From Gautieria morchelliformis (lineage: Eukaryota > Basidiomycota > Agaricomycetes > Gomphales > Gomphaceae), in the NCBI GenBank assembly GCA_015179125.1, contig WHVA01000015.1, forward strand, positions 372,001 to 436,000: a stretch of DNA of 64,000 nucleotides. The letters are read 5' to 3'. A program made the position numbers and the translations under genes. Below are positions 45,115-56,740 of the stretch, one piece after another; position 1 is the first letter of the stretch, and the number at the start of each line of letters is the position of its first letter. The notes beneath the pieces are model-generated. The model saw only the letters and a list, made by a program, of their open reading frames with translations. It was not told the origin of the DNA and did not search any database.

Positions 45115-45357
45115 TCACAGCTCATCCAGGTCGGATCTGGTTTCGTCAGTGCACATCACCGGTATCTCCTCCAAATTAAACTCAACCCCACGTGAATCGT
45201 ACCTAACGTAATACTTCCCCCTCAAAGTCGTCAGACTCACTGGTTTCGACATGTATGAAACGAAATCCGCCACCGCCACCGCCACCGCCACCGCCACCCC
45301 CAATCTGACCCAAGTCTCTGCCACCACGTGGGGCAGCAACCACGGTACCGATTTCAA
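45115..45357 (-). CDS. Small ORF conserved in both arms, unknown
   Basis: 80 codons ending SRGVEFNLEEIPVMCTDETR then SDLDEL and stop. The right arm keeps the matching end at about 62766-62849 (plus): SRGGAFNLEEVPVMCTDETR then SDLDEL and the same stop. Differences between the two mostly spare this frame. Upstream the frame crosses a variable GCCACC repeat, and another frame there (GFRFIHVETSESDDFEG) also looks protein-like, so the true start or an intron is unresolved. It points outwards in each arm. No family recognised. Confidence 0.35.
   Translation of the reverse strand: MKSVPWLLPHVVAETWVRLGVAVAVAVAVADFVSYMSKPVSLTTLRGKYYVRYDSRGVEFNLEEIPVMCTDETRSDLDEL
45268..45300. repeat. GCCACC hexamer microsatellite
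   Basis: Five to six GCCACC units; the right-arm equivalent at about 62669-62690 is shorter. A length-variable site useful for telling the arms apart. Confidence 0.85.
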
Positions 45358-45689
45358 TATCCATTACCCTGCCCCTGCGGCGAGATTAACCCGTGCCAAG
45401 GCATCCCTAGCAGCACCTCCCTCAATTCCTGCAGATCGCCGCTCGCGCACATTATTTCCAGGTCGACTGCTCGGCGCTCGCCGATGTATGATTTCTCCCC
45501 CTTTCATCAGCGCAAAAGCGTGAATCTACAGGGCCACAGCCTCGTGTTTTTGGAACACCTATCGACCGAATAGTACTCCCAGGTATGACAACAGTCAATG
45601 ACGATTAGGAACACGATTGGGATGTTAACGCCACCCTGCGATTCAAGTTGAAATAAATACAGGGGCCATGGATGCTTTTCTTCATTCCC

Positions 45690-47760
45690 GACACTTCCTC
45701 ACTCCTTCACTCCCTCTTCCTCATTCCTCTTCTGCGCCCCCAATCCAGCACGAACGCACACGTCCATCGTTTCGCCAACACCTGATACATATATACATGA
45801 CCCACGTCTCGTCGCGTGGCGTGTTTTGCGTCAGTACCCTGTTGGACGAGAAACGGGCTGGATGTGTAGCTAGGAAACGTGCAGTGTGTGGGGTTTATGC
45901 CGCCAGGCTGTTTTTTGAGTTTTCTTTTCCTCCCTGCGGCGTCCACCGCACACGTCCGTCCGTTTCTCTACCCTCCTGATACATATACATGGCCCACGTC
46001 TCTCATGTGGCATGTTTTGCGTCAAAAGAGGCGAAAGAGGCGGCTGCGGACGCGTGTACACGCCTTGTCCGCTGCTCCCCCTCACCTGCGGCCTCCAGAA
46101 CCTTTTGGCAGTACACGTGCACACGTCCGTCTGCTTCAGCACCCACTTGACACATGTATACTCGCCCACGTCTTGTCGTGTGCCGTGTTTTGCGTCATTC
46201 GGCTGTTGTTGGGACGCCGTGTAATGAATGTACTTGGTTTTTGGACGCTTTTACTCTCTCTCTTGCTCTCTCCCGCTCGCTCATGCCGCTCACCACCGCG
46301 ACATCCAGGCCCACATGCAGCACGCACGCACGTCATCGACGCTCCTTCTTCCCCGAACAAAGTATTCGTACCCCGTCGTGTTGTGGGTATCGTGTATTTT
46401 GTGGGCGATAGGCGATAGTCGAACGTGCAGTGTGCTGGGTGTATGCACGCTTGTCTTCTTCTCCTCTCCCCTCTGCGGCCTCCACGCCCACTGGCAGCAC
46501 GCACGCACGCACGCAGACCCTCCTTCGGCCCCAAACAAAATATGCATATTCCTGCGTGTCTTGTAAAGGGACCTTGGAGTGTTGGACGTGCAGCGTGCGG
46601 GGTTTATGCCAGCCCACGATGGACGGGTAGCTCCCCGTGGCTTGCATCGCGTCTTTGCTTTACGCCTCTTCGATCCCTCACTGTCCCCCTGACCTCCATC
46701 GCAGCACAACTCATGAACGAACCTCGTGCTCAGCGCCCCATTTAAAATACACTGGTGCCACATCTCATTCCGCTGTGTTGTGTGTCGGTATTTGATGGGC
46801 TTGGCGTCTATGTGCACGAGGTCCCGGAGCATGGTTGTCTGGATGGACTCGACTTGCGGAGGAGGGGTCATTGACGATGTGTGATGTACTTGGTTTTCTG
46901 ACGCTTTTCCTTTCTCTCCTGCTCTCTCTCCTGCTCTCTCTCCTGCTCTCTCATGCCGCTCGTCGCCGCGACCCCGAGCCCGCCCCAGCACCCACGCACG
47001 TCGACGACCCTCCTTCGTCCCCGAAAAAAATACTCGTACCCCGTCGTGTTGTGGGTATCGTCTGTTTTGTGGGGAAATGGAGGGTCGAACGTGCAATCTG
47101 CTGGGGTTATGTATGCTCCCAGCCCACATCTAGCACGCACGCACGTCGACGACCCTCTTCGTCCCCAAAAAAAAAAATTCGTGCCCCGTCGTGTTGTGGG
47201 TATCGTGTATTTTGATGCGAGATAGCGGCGAGTCGAGCGTGCAGTGTGCGGGGTTTATGCACGCTTGTTCTTCTTCTCCTCCCCCCTTCTGCGGCGCACG
47301 CACACGTCGTCGCTTCAGCCCTCCCCCTTTCATGCACGTATACATGGCCCGCGTTTCGATGTGTGGCGTGCTTTGCATCAAATGCGGTTTCGATGGTGTC
47401 GCGGACGTACGCACGCACGCATGCACACGGCCCTCCTTCGGCCCCGAACAAAATATGCGTATTCCTGCGTGTATTGTAAAGGGACCTTGGAGTGTTGGAC
47501 GTGCATGCAGCGTGCGGGGTTTATGCACGCATGTCCTGTCCCCTCCCCTCCTCGCCGACTCCATGGCAGGGCGCCGTGGCCGCACGCAGGCACACGTCCG
47601 CCGCTTCAGCACCCACTTGACACATGTCCATCGCTCGCGTCTCGTCGTGGGGCGTGTTTTGCGTCAAAGTGTGAGTTGCATGAACGGTAGCGGACGTGTG
47701 TACGCGTCTTGTCCTCTCTTCTCCCTTTCTCGTCGTGTGTGGCGTTCTCCTTTTCTTTTT
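45690..47760. repeat. Satellite array, left arm
   Basis: Diverged head-to-tail units of roughly 130-170 bases. Recurrent motifs are GTGTTTTGCGTCA, CCCGTCGTGTTGTGGGTAT, GTGCAGTGTGCGGGGTTTATG and CTGCGGCCTCCACGC. GC-rich and free of in-frame stops by chance, so many long spurious frames arise in it; I see no gene. The same family in reverse fills 55180-55790, 56741-57470 and 59700-62290. Confidence 0.85.
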
Positions 47761-48687
47761 TTTTTTTTTTTTTGCGCCAATGGAAGACGTGTTGTCATCA
47801 CGGATGTGTGTAAACGTTGTAGTGCGTAGGACCGTGACGAAGCGAGTGTGGGGCTAGGGCGCGGTGCGGAGCTGGTACCGTGGACCGTCCGCGCCGGCAT
47901 GCATGCGTCCGAGCTAGTCTGAGGATGTTTGAGCAGCACTAGGTTTAGTGTTGCACGATGCCGTCAGACGGCATATATTGCTGCGGATGATGTATGTATG
48001 TATAATACACCGCACGGGCGCACGAGGCGCGGGGTAGCTAGTAGTATGTGTGAAGTTAGAATCAATAAAGCTTGTAATGCGACATGGAGATATGCGGCGC
48101 GGGGATTGATATTCGTCAGGCTGTACGATGCATTGACGCACCGGCGCAGGATCGATCGAGCGCGATCGACGGACACCTGCATGCAGGGTTCCTGATCGGG
48201 CGTGACGCCACTGATCAATCGCGCCAGGGCTTGGCCTTGATCGATCGGGGTCGGGGAGGCTGGATCGAGGGATGCTCGAGGGTAGCGTGGTCGGTCGTGC
48301 ACGTGCGCGTCGATTCCGTGCTAGGAAGTAGGTGTAGAGGTAGAAGACAGAAGGTACGCCAGACCTGAGACCCCGCGGAAGGTTGAGCGGTGCCGGTGAA
48401 CCATCGGAAGGTGTGTACTGAGGGCGCAGGGTGTCCACAATCCACGCACTCTGCGTTATAAATAAATACTCGAGCTACTGTATAGTTCTGCCAAAAAAAA
48501 AACACTTTTTCTTGTCCCTTCGTGCATGCAACCTACTCATCCAAAGCTTCAGATTTTCCAGAGTATTCACTTCTGTTCCTGTGCCACTGCCTCGGCCTTG
48601 CATTTCTGCCATGAGTGCGTGGCGTTACCCCCAAAACGTTAGTACGTTCACTCGATATTTATATTTTAATACGCATCTGCTTACACT

Positions 48688-48986
48688 GGAGAGATTCTCC
48701 TGCATTGGCAGTCTTCATACCAGTCGGTGTCTCTCTTTCCCGCCTCAAAACCGTGGCTCCCGAGCAAGTGTGTCCTCACCTGGTTATCTAGATCCTCACA
48801 ACTCGGATTGTTGTGGGTCTTCTAATATACATGTCCAGTATTCAAGCTGAAGAGATTCTACTGCATTGGCAGCATACCACTCGGTGTCTCCCTTTCCCGC
48901 CTCAACACCGCGGCTCCCGAGCAAGTCCTCCCCTGGTTATCAAGATGGTCTAGATCCTCACAACTTGGACTGTTGTGGGCCTTCTC
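48688..48986. repeat. Diverged tandem duplication, unit about 155 bases
   Basis: The block with GAGATTCTCCTGCATTGGCAG, CGGTGTCTC, CTCCCGAGCAAGT and GATCCTCACAACT occurs at about 48688-48832 and again at 48846-48986. It marks the inner limit of the left arm. Non-coding as far as visible. Confidence 0.75.
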
Positions 48987-49325
48987 TCGCCTCCACTCTA
49001 TGCGCTACCCGATAGTATTGTGGGATGTCCATGTATTTATGTAAATGGCACGGCAGATTGACGCGCTCTCGAGTATGCGCTTCCCTGAAGCTTAATTTGG
49101 AGGGCGCGATGCGAGGCAGGCGGCGGGGGACGCGCTGATTGCAGATCACTTGCCCGTGCTGCCTCGAGCGCCTAGATGCGAGACGCTCGCGTAGATGGGT
49201 GTGGGCCTACGGGGCACGGCAGCGTGGTCGCGCGCACCATATGGCCACCCCACACGGCAGCTCGGCCCCACGGCCTCCGCGAACCACAAGGGTCGCAGCC
49301 GCGGACACGCCCAGACAGCGGGGCG
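48987..49325. other. Intervening DNA, no gene recognised
   Basis: GC-rich from about 49090. Contains the first, partial unit of the repeat that follows (CGCGAACCACAAGGGT near 49277). Confidence 0.4.
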
Positions 49326-49575
49326 CGAAGCACTTGTCCGACTTCTGCCATTTGAAACCCAGGAGGTATCTCCGACTCAAATCGGCGCCACATGGCACCC
49401 GGTTCTGCCATTTGAAACCCCGGAGGTATCTCCGACTGAAATCGGGGCCCACATGCCACACCCGGCGGCAGCCCGGCCATACGGCCGCGAACCACAAGGG
49501 TTATATTGCGCGAAGCACTCCGACTTCTGCCATTTCAAACCCCGGAGGTATCTCCGCCCGAAACCGGGCGCCACA
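49326..49575. repeat. Three tandem GGAGGTATCTCCG-box units
   Basis: The box TTCTGCCATTTGAAACCC plus GGAGGTATCTCCG occurs near 49344, 49404 and 49513. A longer surrounding unit (CCGCGAACCACAAGGGT to the box) is itself repeated twice. GGAGATACCTCC is a perfect 12-base dyad in each box, which could be a protein-binding site or a hairpin. Confidence 0.75.
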
Positions 49576-51292
49576 CTTGGCGCGCACGCCCCCACTGTGG
49601 CCCGGCGGAACAGCGCAAATGAAGAGAAGAAGCCTGGGATAGTGCTTCTGCGTCTTCTTCTGTCATGAGTGTGTGTTGCCTTATTCGGCTGAACGGGTCG
49701 ATTTACTTGTAAGGTGTCTCCGCGGATATTATTGGCGGTGGGAAGCAGCGGTCACGTGCGCCGTCCATGTCCCAGCAGCGGTGCCGAGGGCTGGGAGTTC
49801 CGTGCCTCGGCGAGTCAGCGCCATCTCCTGCACGCACGACATGCAAATTGTTCCCACCAGGCGTCCCAGCGGGCCTGGGGCCTGCGCAGCGCAGGCACGC
49901 GAATCAGCACGCGCGGCGCCCGCATGACTAACGCGCGCGCGCGGACCTACGCGCGGCATCCGGGCGTCCGTGCGCGGCCCTGGGGCGTCACGCGGCGGCC
50001 CTCGCGTGCGCACCCGACGCCAGCCGAGCGCCGACCTCCGATTCGTGCGTCGCGTGGCGGACTCGGCGCCGGCGCCGGACCCGCGTTCGCATACCCACGG
50101 GTCGACATGCAGACATGGACACCGCATGGCCCCCCCCACCCACTCGCACCGATTAAAAACACGTTGGGGGCGTGGACGCCTCGTGGGGGGCAGCGCACTA
50201 GATGAACCGGCGAAATGGAAATGCGTATATGACTCGGGGCGTTTCTCGTGGAATGTTCCATGGTCGACTCATGGTGGAGGTCGTACGATGGATGCATAGC
50301 TTACTTGTTTCCGCACGGGGCACGCTCTGGCCAGGCCTCGACGCACGCTGGAAAATCCGTACAACATTCCCATTCGGGTGCGCGTGCGTACATACAACAT
50401 ATGTGCAACAAACAGCTGAGAACGACACGGCATACATGAGGGCACACGGCACACAGCATGGTACAACAGACAGACAGACAGAACAGACAGAAAGGGAGTG
50501 GGTAGAGACGAACCGGCGGTCCACGCGGCGTACGTCGTGATTGGGAGTGCTGCACGTCGCGGACGCACAAAGGGGAGAAGGGGAAGGGAGAATGGGAGGG
50601 GGAGAATGGGAAAAGTGGAAGCATGGAGTGCAGTGCAGTGGGGGATACGGAACGCGTCTGTAACGGGCACCAACAACGTCAGAATACACAACGAAACAGT
50701 TATTATTATTTTTTTCACAACAGAAAGAACATACCAGCACGCAACACGAGCCTCAGCCCAATCCTAACCCCCACATCCCATACCCTGAGCTTGGCAAGAA
50801 AACACGCAACTCGTGTTGATGTTGACGAGAAAGGAAAGAAAGAAAAATTCGTGAAGACATGGCGCATCGCTCGGTGCGTGCGCGTTCGAAGCCGGGGGAG
50901 CCAGAGCCAGAGCCAGACCGGGGGAGGGACCAGGGTCCCTCGAGACCGCATCGTCTCGGGGGGTGGTGGTGGTACATTCGTTACACAAGAAAGGAATCGT
51001 CCATAAGAGTTGCATAGACAGCGAGGAGAGCGAGGAGATCCAAAAAATCCACAAAGTCCAAAATACGCCATACTTGGTACAAAAACAACAAGTCCAATAT
51101 CCTTCCTTCCTTTTTTTTTCCCATTATGCCATTATGGCTTTTACGTGTTTTTTATGCGGGTTTTGTCGTTTATAATGAATTTTTTTTTGGCGGGTTTTTG
51201 TGTGTTCCGAGTCTAGGCGGGTTCAAGTCATTCGTCCGGGGCAAGGGAGTCGGTTAAATAGCGTTTGCGCGGATAGATAGTGAGTGGCACGG
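49576..51292. other. 3' flank of the HMG-box gene; simple repeats, no gene recognised
   Basis: Very GC-rich to about 50190, with CGCGCG runs that open long spurious frames. It contains an (ACAG)n run near 50466-50500, a GAGCCA run near 50901-50923, and homopolymer A or T runs near 50700 and 51110. Part is presumably the 3' untranslated region of the HMG gene. No coding frame is supported. Confidence 0.4.
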
Positions 51293-54200
51293 CTAATACG
51301 CAGCGGGATGCGGCGCGTGCGCCTCGCCGAGGGGCGTCACGGGCCCCTCCCTCCCCTCGCCCTCGCCCTCCCCGTGTCCTTCACCTCCTACCCCCTCCCC
51401 CCGCTCCCCCTCCATCATATCCCCACGAAACCCCGCCCCAGCCGCAATCCCCATCCCCATCCCAGCCGCAATCCCCGCCGCCCCGACCCCGCGCTGGTAA
51501 TCGCGCAGATCGCGCGTGCGCGCCGCGAAGCCCAGCGCGCCCGCGATCCCCTCCACGCCCGCGTCGCCGCCCGCACCCGCACCCGCGGCGGCGGCATACC
51601 CCCACTCCGCGCCCGCGGCTACGTCCCACGCGCCGAACGGCGCCCAGTCTGCGAACGCCGCCGCGTGCCCGTGCCCGTGTGCGTGCTCGTGCGCGTGCCC
51701 ATGTCCCGGTGTGGCACCCGTGACGGCGGCGCTAGTGGCATTGGCGGTCGTGGCGTCTCCCTCGTGCGCCGCGGCGCCGTCGTGCGCTGCGGCCGGGGCG
51801 GGTGCGAACACGGCGTACCCCGCAGGCGCCGCATCCGCGTACGCATACCCCTCCCCCGCGTACGCGTACGCATACCCGTGCGCATGCGCATGCGCATACG
51901 CCTGCGCGCGCGCCGCGTCAGCCTCTGCGGGGTCGTACGTCGCGTACCCCGCGCCCGGACCCGCACCTGCGCCGGCGTCATATGCCGCGGGGCTCTGCTG
52001 CGCGCCGCCGTCGTCGCCCTCGTACCGCCCGTACCGTTCGTACCCGGTACGCTCATACCCCCCCGGCCCCGCGCCCGCGCCCGGGACGGGCATGTCAGGC
52101 ATATCCATATCCAGCCCCATCCCCATGTCCAGCTCCATCTTCATCTCCATCTCCATCTCCATCCCCGCGTCCATCCCTGCATCCATCCCGGTATCCATCC
52201 CCGTATCCACGTCCATCCCCGGACCAGGACCCACATCTAATCTGTCTGCACCCTCTGCACGCGCATCCACCCCGTAAAACACGCCCGGAAAGCCGTACGC
52301 GCCCTCGTGCGCGTGCGCGTGCGTGTGTGCGATCGCGCGCGGCTGCGGCGCGAACGCGGGCCCGAGCGCGTGCGTGTGCTGGGTCTGCGGACTGTGCTGG
52401 GTCTGCGGCGTGTGCTGCGCGAGCTGCGTTTGTGCCGTGTGCTGGGCCTGCGCCAGCGCCTGCACCTGCAGCGCGCGCTGCGCGCGCACAAACGCGTCGC
52501 CCCACCTGCCAGTGGGCGGCGCGAACGCCGGCGTCGCGGGGGACAGCGGCGGGTACGCGCCCGCGGTGCCAGCGGACACCGGCGTCGTGGGCGTCGTGGG
52601 GGACGGGGGCAGCGGCGGGAACGCGCCCGCGTGTCCAGCGGACACCGGCGTACCGGGGGCGGGGCGGGGGGCCGGGGACGCGGGGGGCGGCATGGCCCCC
52701 GCGTCGGACACCGGCATAGACAGCGGCGTCGCAGGTCCAGGTGCAGGTTCATGTCCAGGTCCAAGGATGGGGGCTGGCGCAGGCGCAGGGACAGGCGCAT
52801 CCACAAACGGCACCGCCCCCGCGCGGAACACGCCCATCCCGTCCACGCTCCTCCTCCCCAGCCTTCCCGCCCCCGCGCCCCCGCCCCCGCCCGCGCGCGC
52901 GCGCTTCCCCTTGGACGGCGACGCGCTCGCCGCGCGCTTCCGCTGCGCCTGCGTCTGCGCGTCGCCCGCCCCGGGTCCTGTGTCGCCAGCCCGTGCGGTC
53001 GCGGTCACGGTGCGCGCCCGCTTCGCGCGCGGGCCTGCGCGCGCCGCGGCGGGGTCTATGATCTCGAACGTGACACTGCCCGGCCCCTGCCCCTGCCCCT
53101 GCCCCGGCGCCGCGGGGGCCTGGCTCTGGCTCTGGCTCTGGCCCTGGGCGGCGGGCGGCGGCGGTGCCGCGGGCGCGAGCATGGGGGACGGCACGGGCGC
53201 GCTCGACGCGCGGCGGCTGCCGTCCCACGCGCCGTTGCCGCTGTCGTTGCCGCCGTGCTCGTGGGCATGCGTCTGCGCGTGCTCGTGCGTGCGTGTCTGC
53301 GCGTGTGCGTGCGTGTGCGCGTGCGCGGCCTCCCGGACCCACCCGCGCACGCCGCCCCGGGGGCGCGCGCGGTCGAGCTCCTTCACGGCGCCCGCGAGCG
53401 CCTGCCCCGTGACGCCGCGCACGAGGAGCGCCGCGATCTCGGCGCAGCGCGGGTCGTCCGCGGGCGTGGACGGCGCGGTGCGCGTGCGCGCGCGCTGCGG
53501 CTGCTGCTGCTGCTGCGGCGGCGGCGGCGGCGTGCTGAGGGTGTGTGTGTGGGTGTGGGTGGGGGTGGGGGTGTGTTGCGCGACGGGCGCGGCGGGCGCG
53601 GACGGGGTGCGCGTGCGCGTGCGCAGGGAGAGGGAGACGCGCGGGGACGCGGGGAGCGAGGGCACGTACTCGCTGGAGGAGTCGTCGTCCTCGTCGTTGT
53701 ATTCGTCCTCGTCCTCCTCCTGCTCGCCGTGCTCATTCTCGTGCGCGTGCTCCTCGTCGTCGTCGGCGGGCGCAGCGTCGCGGTGCGGTATGGCGTCCTT
53801 GGGCGCCTCGGGCGCGTCCTTGGCGCCCCCGCCGTCGGGCTTGTGCCGCCCGCGGGGCTTGGCGCGGCGGCTGCTTGGTGGGGGCTTCCCCGGCGGGGCG
53901 TCCTTGGGCTTCTCCTTGCCCTTGGGGCGGAAGCGGTAGCCCGGGTACCTGCGGGGGCGGCGGGTGAGCGCTGCGCCGCACGCGGCGCGGTGGGGGGACG
54001 TACCTGGCCTTGTGCGCGGCCATCGCGAGGCGGGCCTTGCACTCCCAGACGGCGCGCTCCGGGAAGGGGAGGGTGCGCCAGCAGAGGCCGATGACTGCGT
54101 GCGGGTGCGGGGCGGGTCAGCGGACGGGACGGCGCGCGGGGAGGGGCTGGGCTTACTCTTGGAGAGGTTGCCGTGGTTCGCCTCGACATCTCCAGGGACG

Positions 54201-54705
54201 TGCTGGGACTTGATGAACTGGCGAGACGGTGGGCGTGAGCACGCGCGAAGAATGGGGGACAGACACGGAACACGGAGAGAGACACGGACCTCGCTGCGGA
54301 AGAGGATGAACGCATTCGGGGGCGGGGGATCCAGTCGACGGGCTTCTTCTTGGCGTGGCTCGCGCGCCTGCCGGCGGGGTCGTCCGCGGGGCCAAACGGG
54401 TGCTCCGGGTCGAAGGAGCTGAGGCTGAAGGGGTCGGCGGGGTCGAAGTCGAGGGTGGACGGGAAGGCGAAGGGGTCGTCGAGGTCGTGCTCGTCGGGGA
54501 ACGGGATGAGCGGCGGCGGCTCGTTGTACGTCTCCGCGGCGACGTTGGGCGCGAAGGTGATGCGCAGCGGCGGCGCGAGGCTGTGTGCGTCGTACTCGTG
54601 CGGCGGCGGGCCCGCGGTATCTGCAGAAGCGGGGTGCGACGCGGCGCACGGTGAGCAGCGCGACAGCGACGGCGATAGCGACTGGCACGTACCCATCGTG
54701 CCCAT
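51293..54705 (-). CDS. HMG-box transcription factor, five exons, one apparent frame change
   Basis: Proposed exons: 54705-54693, 54620-54290, 54217-54157, 54094-54004, 53948-51293; all introns are GT-AG and 54-72 bases. The N-terminal part is acidic and Pro-rich (NVAAETYNEPPPLIPFPDEH). The HMG box (about residues 102-172) is PNAFILFRSE / FIKSQHVPGDVEANHGNLSK / IGLCWRTLPFPERAVWECKA / YPGYRFRPK, the MATA-type fungal HMG fold that bends DNA in the nucleus. A Lys/Arg stretch and an acidic run (EQEEDEDEYNDEDDDSSSEY) follow. The long last exon is low-complexity: Gln, His-Ala and Met-Asp/Glu repeats. The frame before the box (...KKKPVDWIPRP) and the box frame differ by one base within a C run at about 54322-54327, so the model is one nucleotide short. 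Either a real frameshift or a homopolymer error. Confidence 0.82.
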
Positions 54706-55179
54706 GGATGTCGAGCGCAGCAGCAGCACGGTGCAGCAGCGGGCTCGCGCGCACAAGGGGACCCGCGCACCGGGCGCCGCACTCCCACGCGGGCACTGAA
54801 GGGGATCTGCGATCCCCCGATCCGATCTCCCACCCGGGGGCGCGGCGCGGCACATCCCGCGCCACCACGCCGTCTGTTATCTCTACGTAAGCCCCCCGGC
54901 GAACCCGAGGCGGTCCCATTCAGTCCGGGCTTTCATTAATCAGCTCTGCGCCCTCGCATATCTTCGCCGGTCCGCCGTCCGGCGCCAACGTCAACACTTT
55001 CTCGGCTGGGTGCCTTCTGGCTTCTGCCCACTATCCCTACTACGTGTATCCCAGCCGGATCAGCATGAGCACGAGCACGAGCACGTATCCCGATCGATCA
55101 GCCTCGGGGGATCGGGGACGTCTCGATCGACTCCGGTGCGTCATCCCATTACATACAAACAGTCTCGAGGACGTGTCCG
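54706..55179. other. Upstream region of the HMG-box gene
   Basis: GC-rich, with no recognised gene or clear TATA box. An AGCACG hexamer run (ATGAGCACGAGCACGAGCA) lies near 55065-55085. The satellite family begins after it. Confidence 0.4.
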
Positions 55180-55790
55180 GGGAGAGGAGAGGACAAGCAT
55201 AAGCCCCGCACGCTGCACGTCCAACCCTCCAAGCTCCCTTTACCTATTTTGTTTGGGGCCGAAGGAGCGTCGCGTGCGTGCGTGCTGCCAGTGGGCCGTG
55301 GCAGCCGCGGGAGCGGAGGATGCCCAGGCATGCAGTGTGCTGGGTTTATGACGTACCATGTCTCTGCTTTACGCCTCCCTTGATCATCACCGTCCCCTGA
55401 CCTCCATCGCAGCACAACTTGAATGCACGGACCTCGTGCTCGGCGCCCCATTGACAATACACTGGTGTCACATCTGGTATTGATGCGCTTGGCGTCTAAC
55501 ATGCCAGAGGCCCAGGCCATGGCTGTGTGCACTCGACTTGCGGGGGGGGGGCGTCAATGACGATGTGTAATGTACTGGCTTTTCGGACGCTTTTCCTCTC
55601 TCTCCTACGCTCTCCCGCTCACCCCCGGGAGCGCCGAGCCCATATCCAGCACGCACGCACGTCGACGACCCTTTTTTCTCCTCCAAACAAAATACCCCTA
55701 CCCCGTCGTGTTGGGTATCGTGTATTTTGATAGGAGACAGCGGCGAATCGAACGTCCAGTGTGCGGGGTTTATGCGCGCTTGTCTTCTTC
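55180..55790. repeat. Satellite fragment on the core side of the right arm
   Basis: Carries the same motifs as the left array (GCATAAGCCCCGCACGCTGC, TACCCCGTCGTGTTGGGTAT, CAGTGTGCGGGGTTTATG), in mixed orientation. A block at about 55360-55560 matches 46640-46880 (CTCCATCGCAGCACAACT and following) in the same direction, showing that the arms have been shuffled. Confidence 0.7.
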
Positions 55791-56740
55791 TCTGTAAAGA
55801 AAATCGTCACGAATACAACAACATTCTTTGCGCCGTATGAAGCACTCGCCGAATGTCTCGACTGCCGGTGCAGGAGAATCTCTCCAGCTCGGACATGTAT
55901 ATTAAGCAGATTTGTATTAAAATATAAATATCGAGTGAACGTACAAACGTTGGGGTTGACGCCACGCACTCGCGGCCGGCAGTGGCAGTGGCACAGAAAC
56001 AGACGTGAATACTCTCGAAAATGTGAAGCTTTGGACTAGGAGGGTGCATGCACGAAGGGACAAGAAAAAGTGTTTTTTTTTTTTGCAGCAGAACTCTACA
56101 GTAGCTCGATTATTTATTTATAACGCAGAGTGCGTGGATTGTGGACACCCTGCGCCCTCAGTACACACCGGCACCGCTCCACCTTCCGCGGGGTCTGGGT
56201 TACCTTCTGTCTTCTACCTCTACACCAACTTCCTAGCACGGAATCGACGCGCACGCGCACGAGCACGCTACCCTGAGCATCCCTCGATCCCGCCTCCCCG
56301 ACCCCGATCGATCAAGGCCAAGCCCTGGCTCGATTGATCAGGGGCGTTCCGCTCCATCAAGAACCCTGCATGCAGGTGTCCGTCGATCGCGCTGGATCGC
56401 TCCTACGCCGGTGCGTCGATCATGCCTGCCTGACCGTTCGAATATCAATCCCCGCGCCGCATATCTCACTCACTGGGGCAGACAACTGCACGCGCGCAAT
56501 ATGTCGCATTACAAACTTCTATTAGTTCTAAACTTCACATATACTACTAGCTACCCCGCGCCTCCGCTCGCGCGCGCGCGTATCATACATGCCACGCCGT
56601 CTGACCGTGTTGTGCAGCACTAAACCTAGTGCTTCTCAAACATCATCAGGCTAGGTCGGACGCATGCATGCCTGCGCGGACGGCCCACGGGACCAGCTCC
56701 GCACCGCTCGCTAGACCTTAGCTCCACACTCGCGTCGTCC

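Larger units (their letters stand above)
44336..48720. repeat. Left arm of a ~20-kb imperfect inverted repeat
   Basis: The arm matches, in reverse, the right arm at 55850-63808. Matching blocks: 44336-44600 with 63808-63560; 44600-45680 with about 63400-62290 (for instance the CCATGGCCCCTGTATTTAT edge and the AGCTCATCCAGGTCGGAT block); satellite arrays 45690-47760 with 62290-59700, 57470-56740 and 55790-55180; 47800-48720 with 56700-55850 (the CAGCACTAGGTTTAGTG and GATCGATCGGGGTCGGGGAG blocks). Similarity is high but gapped. The arms face an HMG-box gene in the core. Confidence 0.85.

Noticed and set aside
45690-47800. Numerous overlapping frames of 60-280 codons, some repeated with near-identical protein sequence
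   Set aside because: They follow the satellite unit, occur in all frames and have no start, splice or domain evidence.
51300-54100. Several very long open frames on the plus strand opposite the HMG-box gene
   Set aside because: They are Arg/Ala/Pro/Cys-rich shadows of extreme GC content; only the minus-strand frame contains a recognised domain and consistent splice sites.
48700-55900. A classical basidiomycete mating-type locus
   Set aside because: Neither paired homeodomain genes nor a pheromone receptor with pheromone genes is present; the HMG box alone does not define a mating locus in this group.
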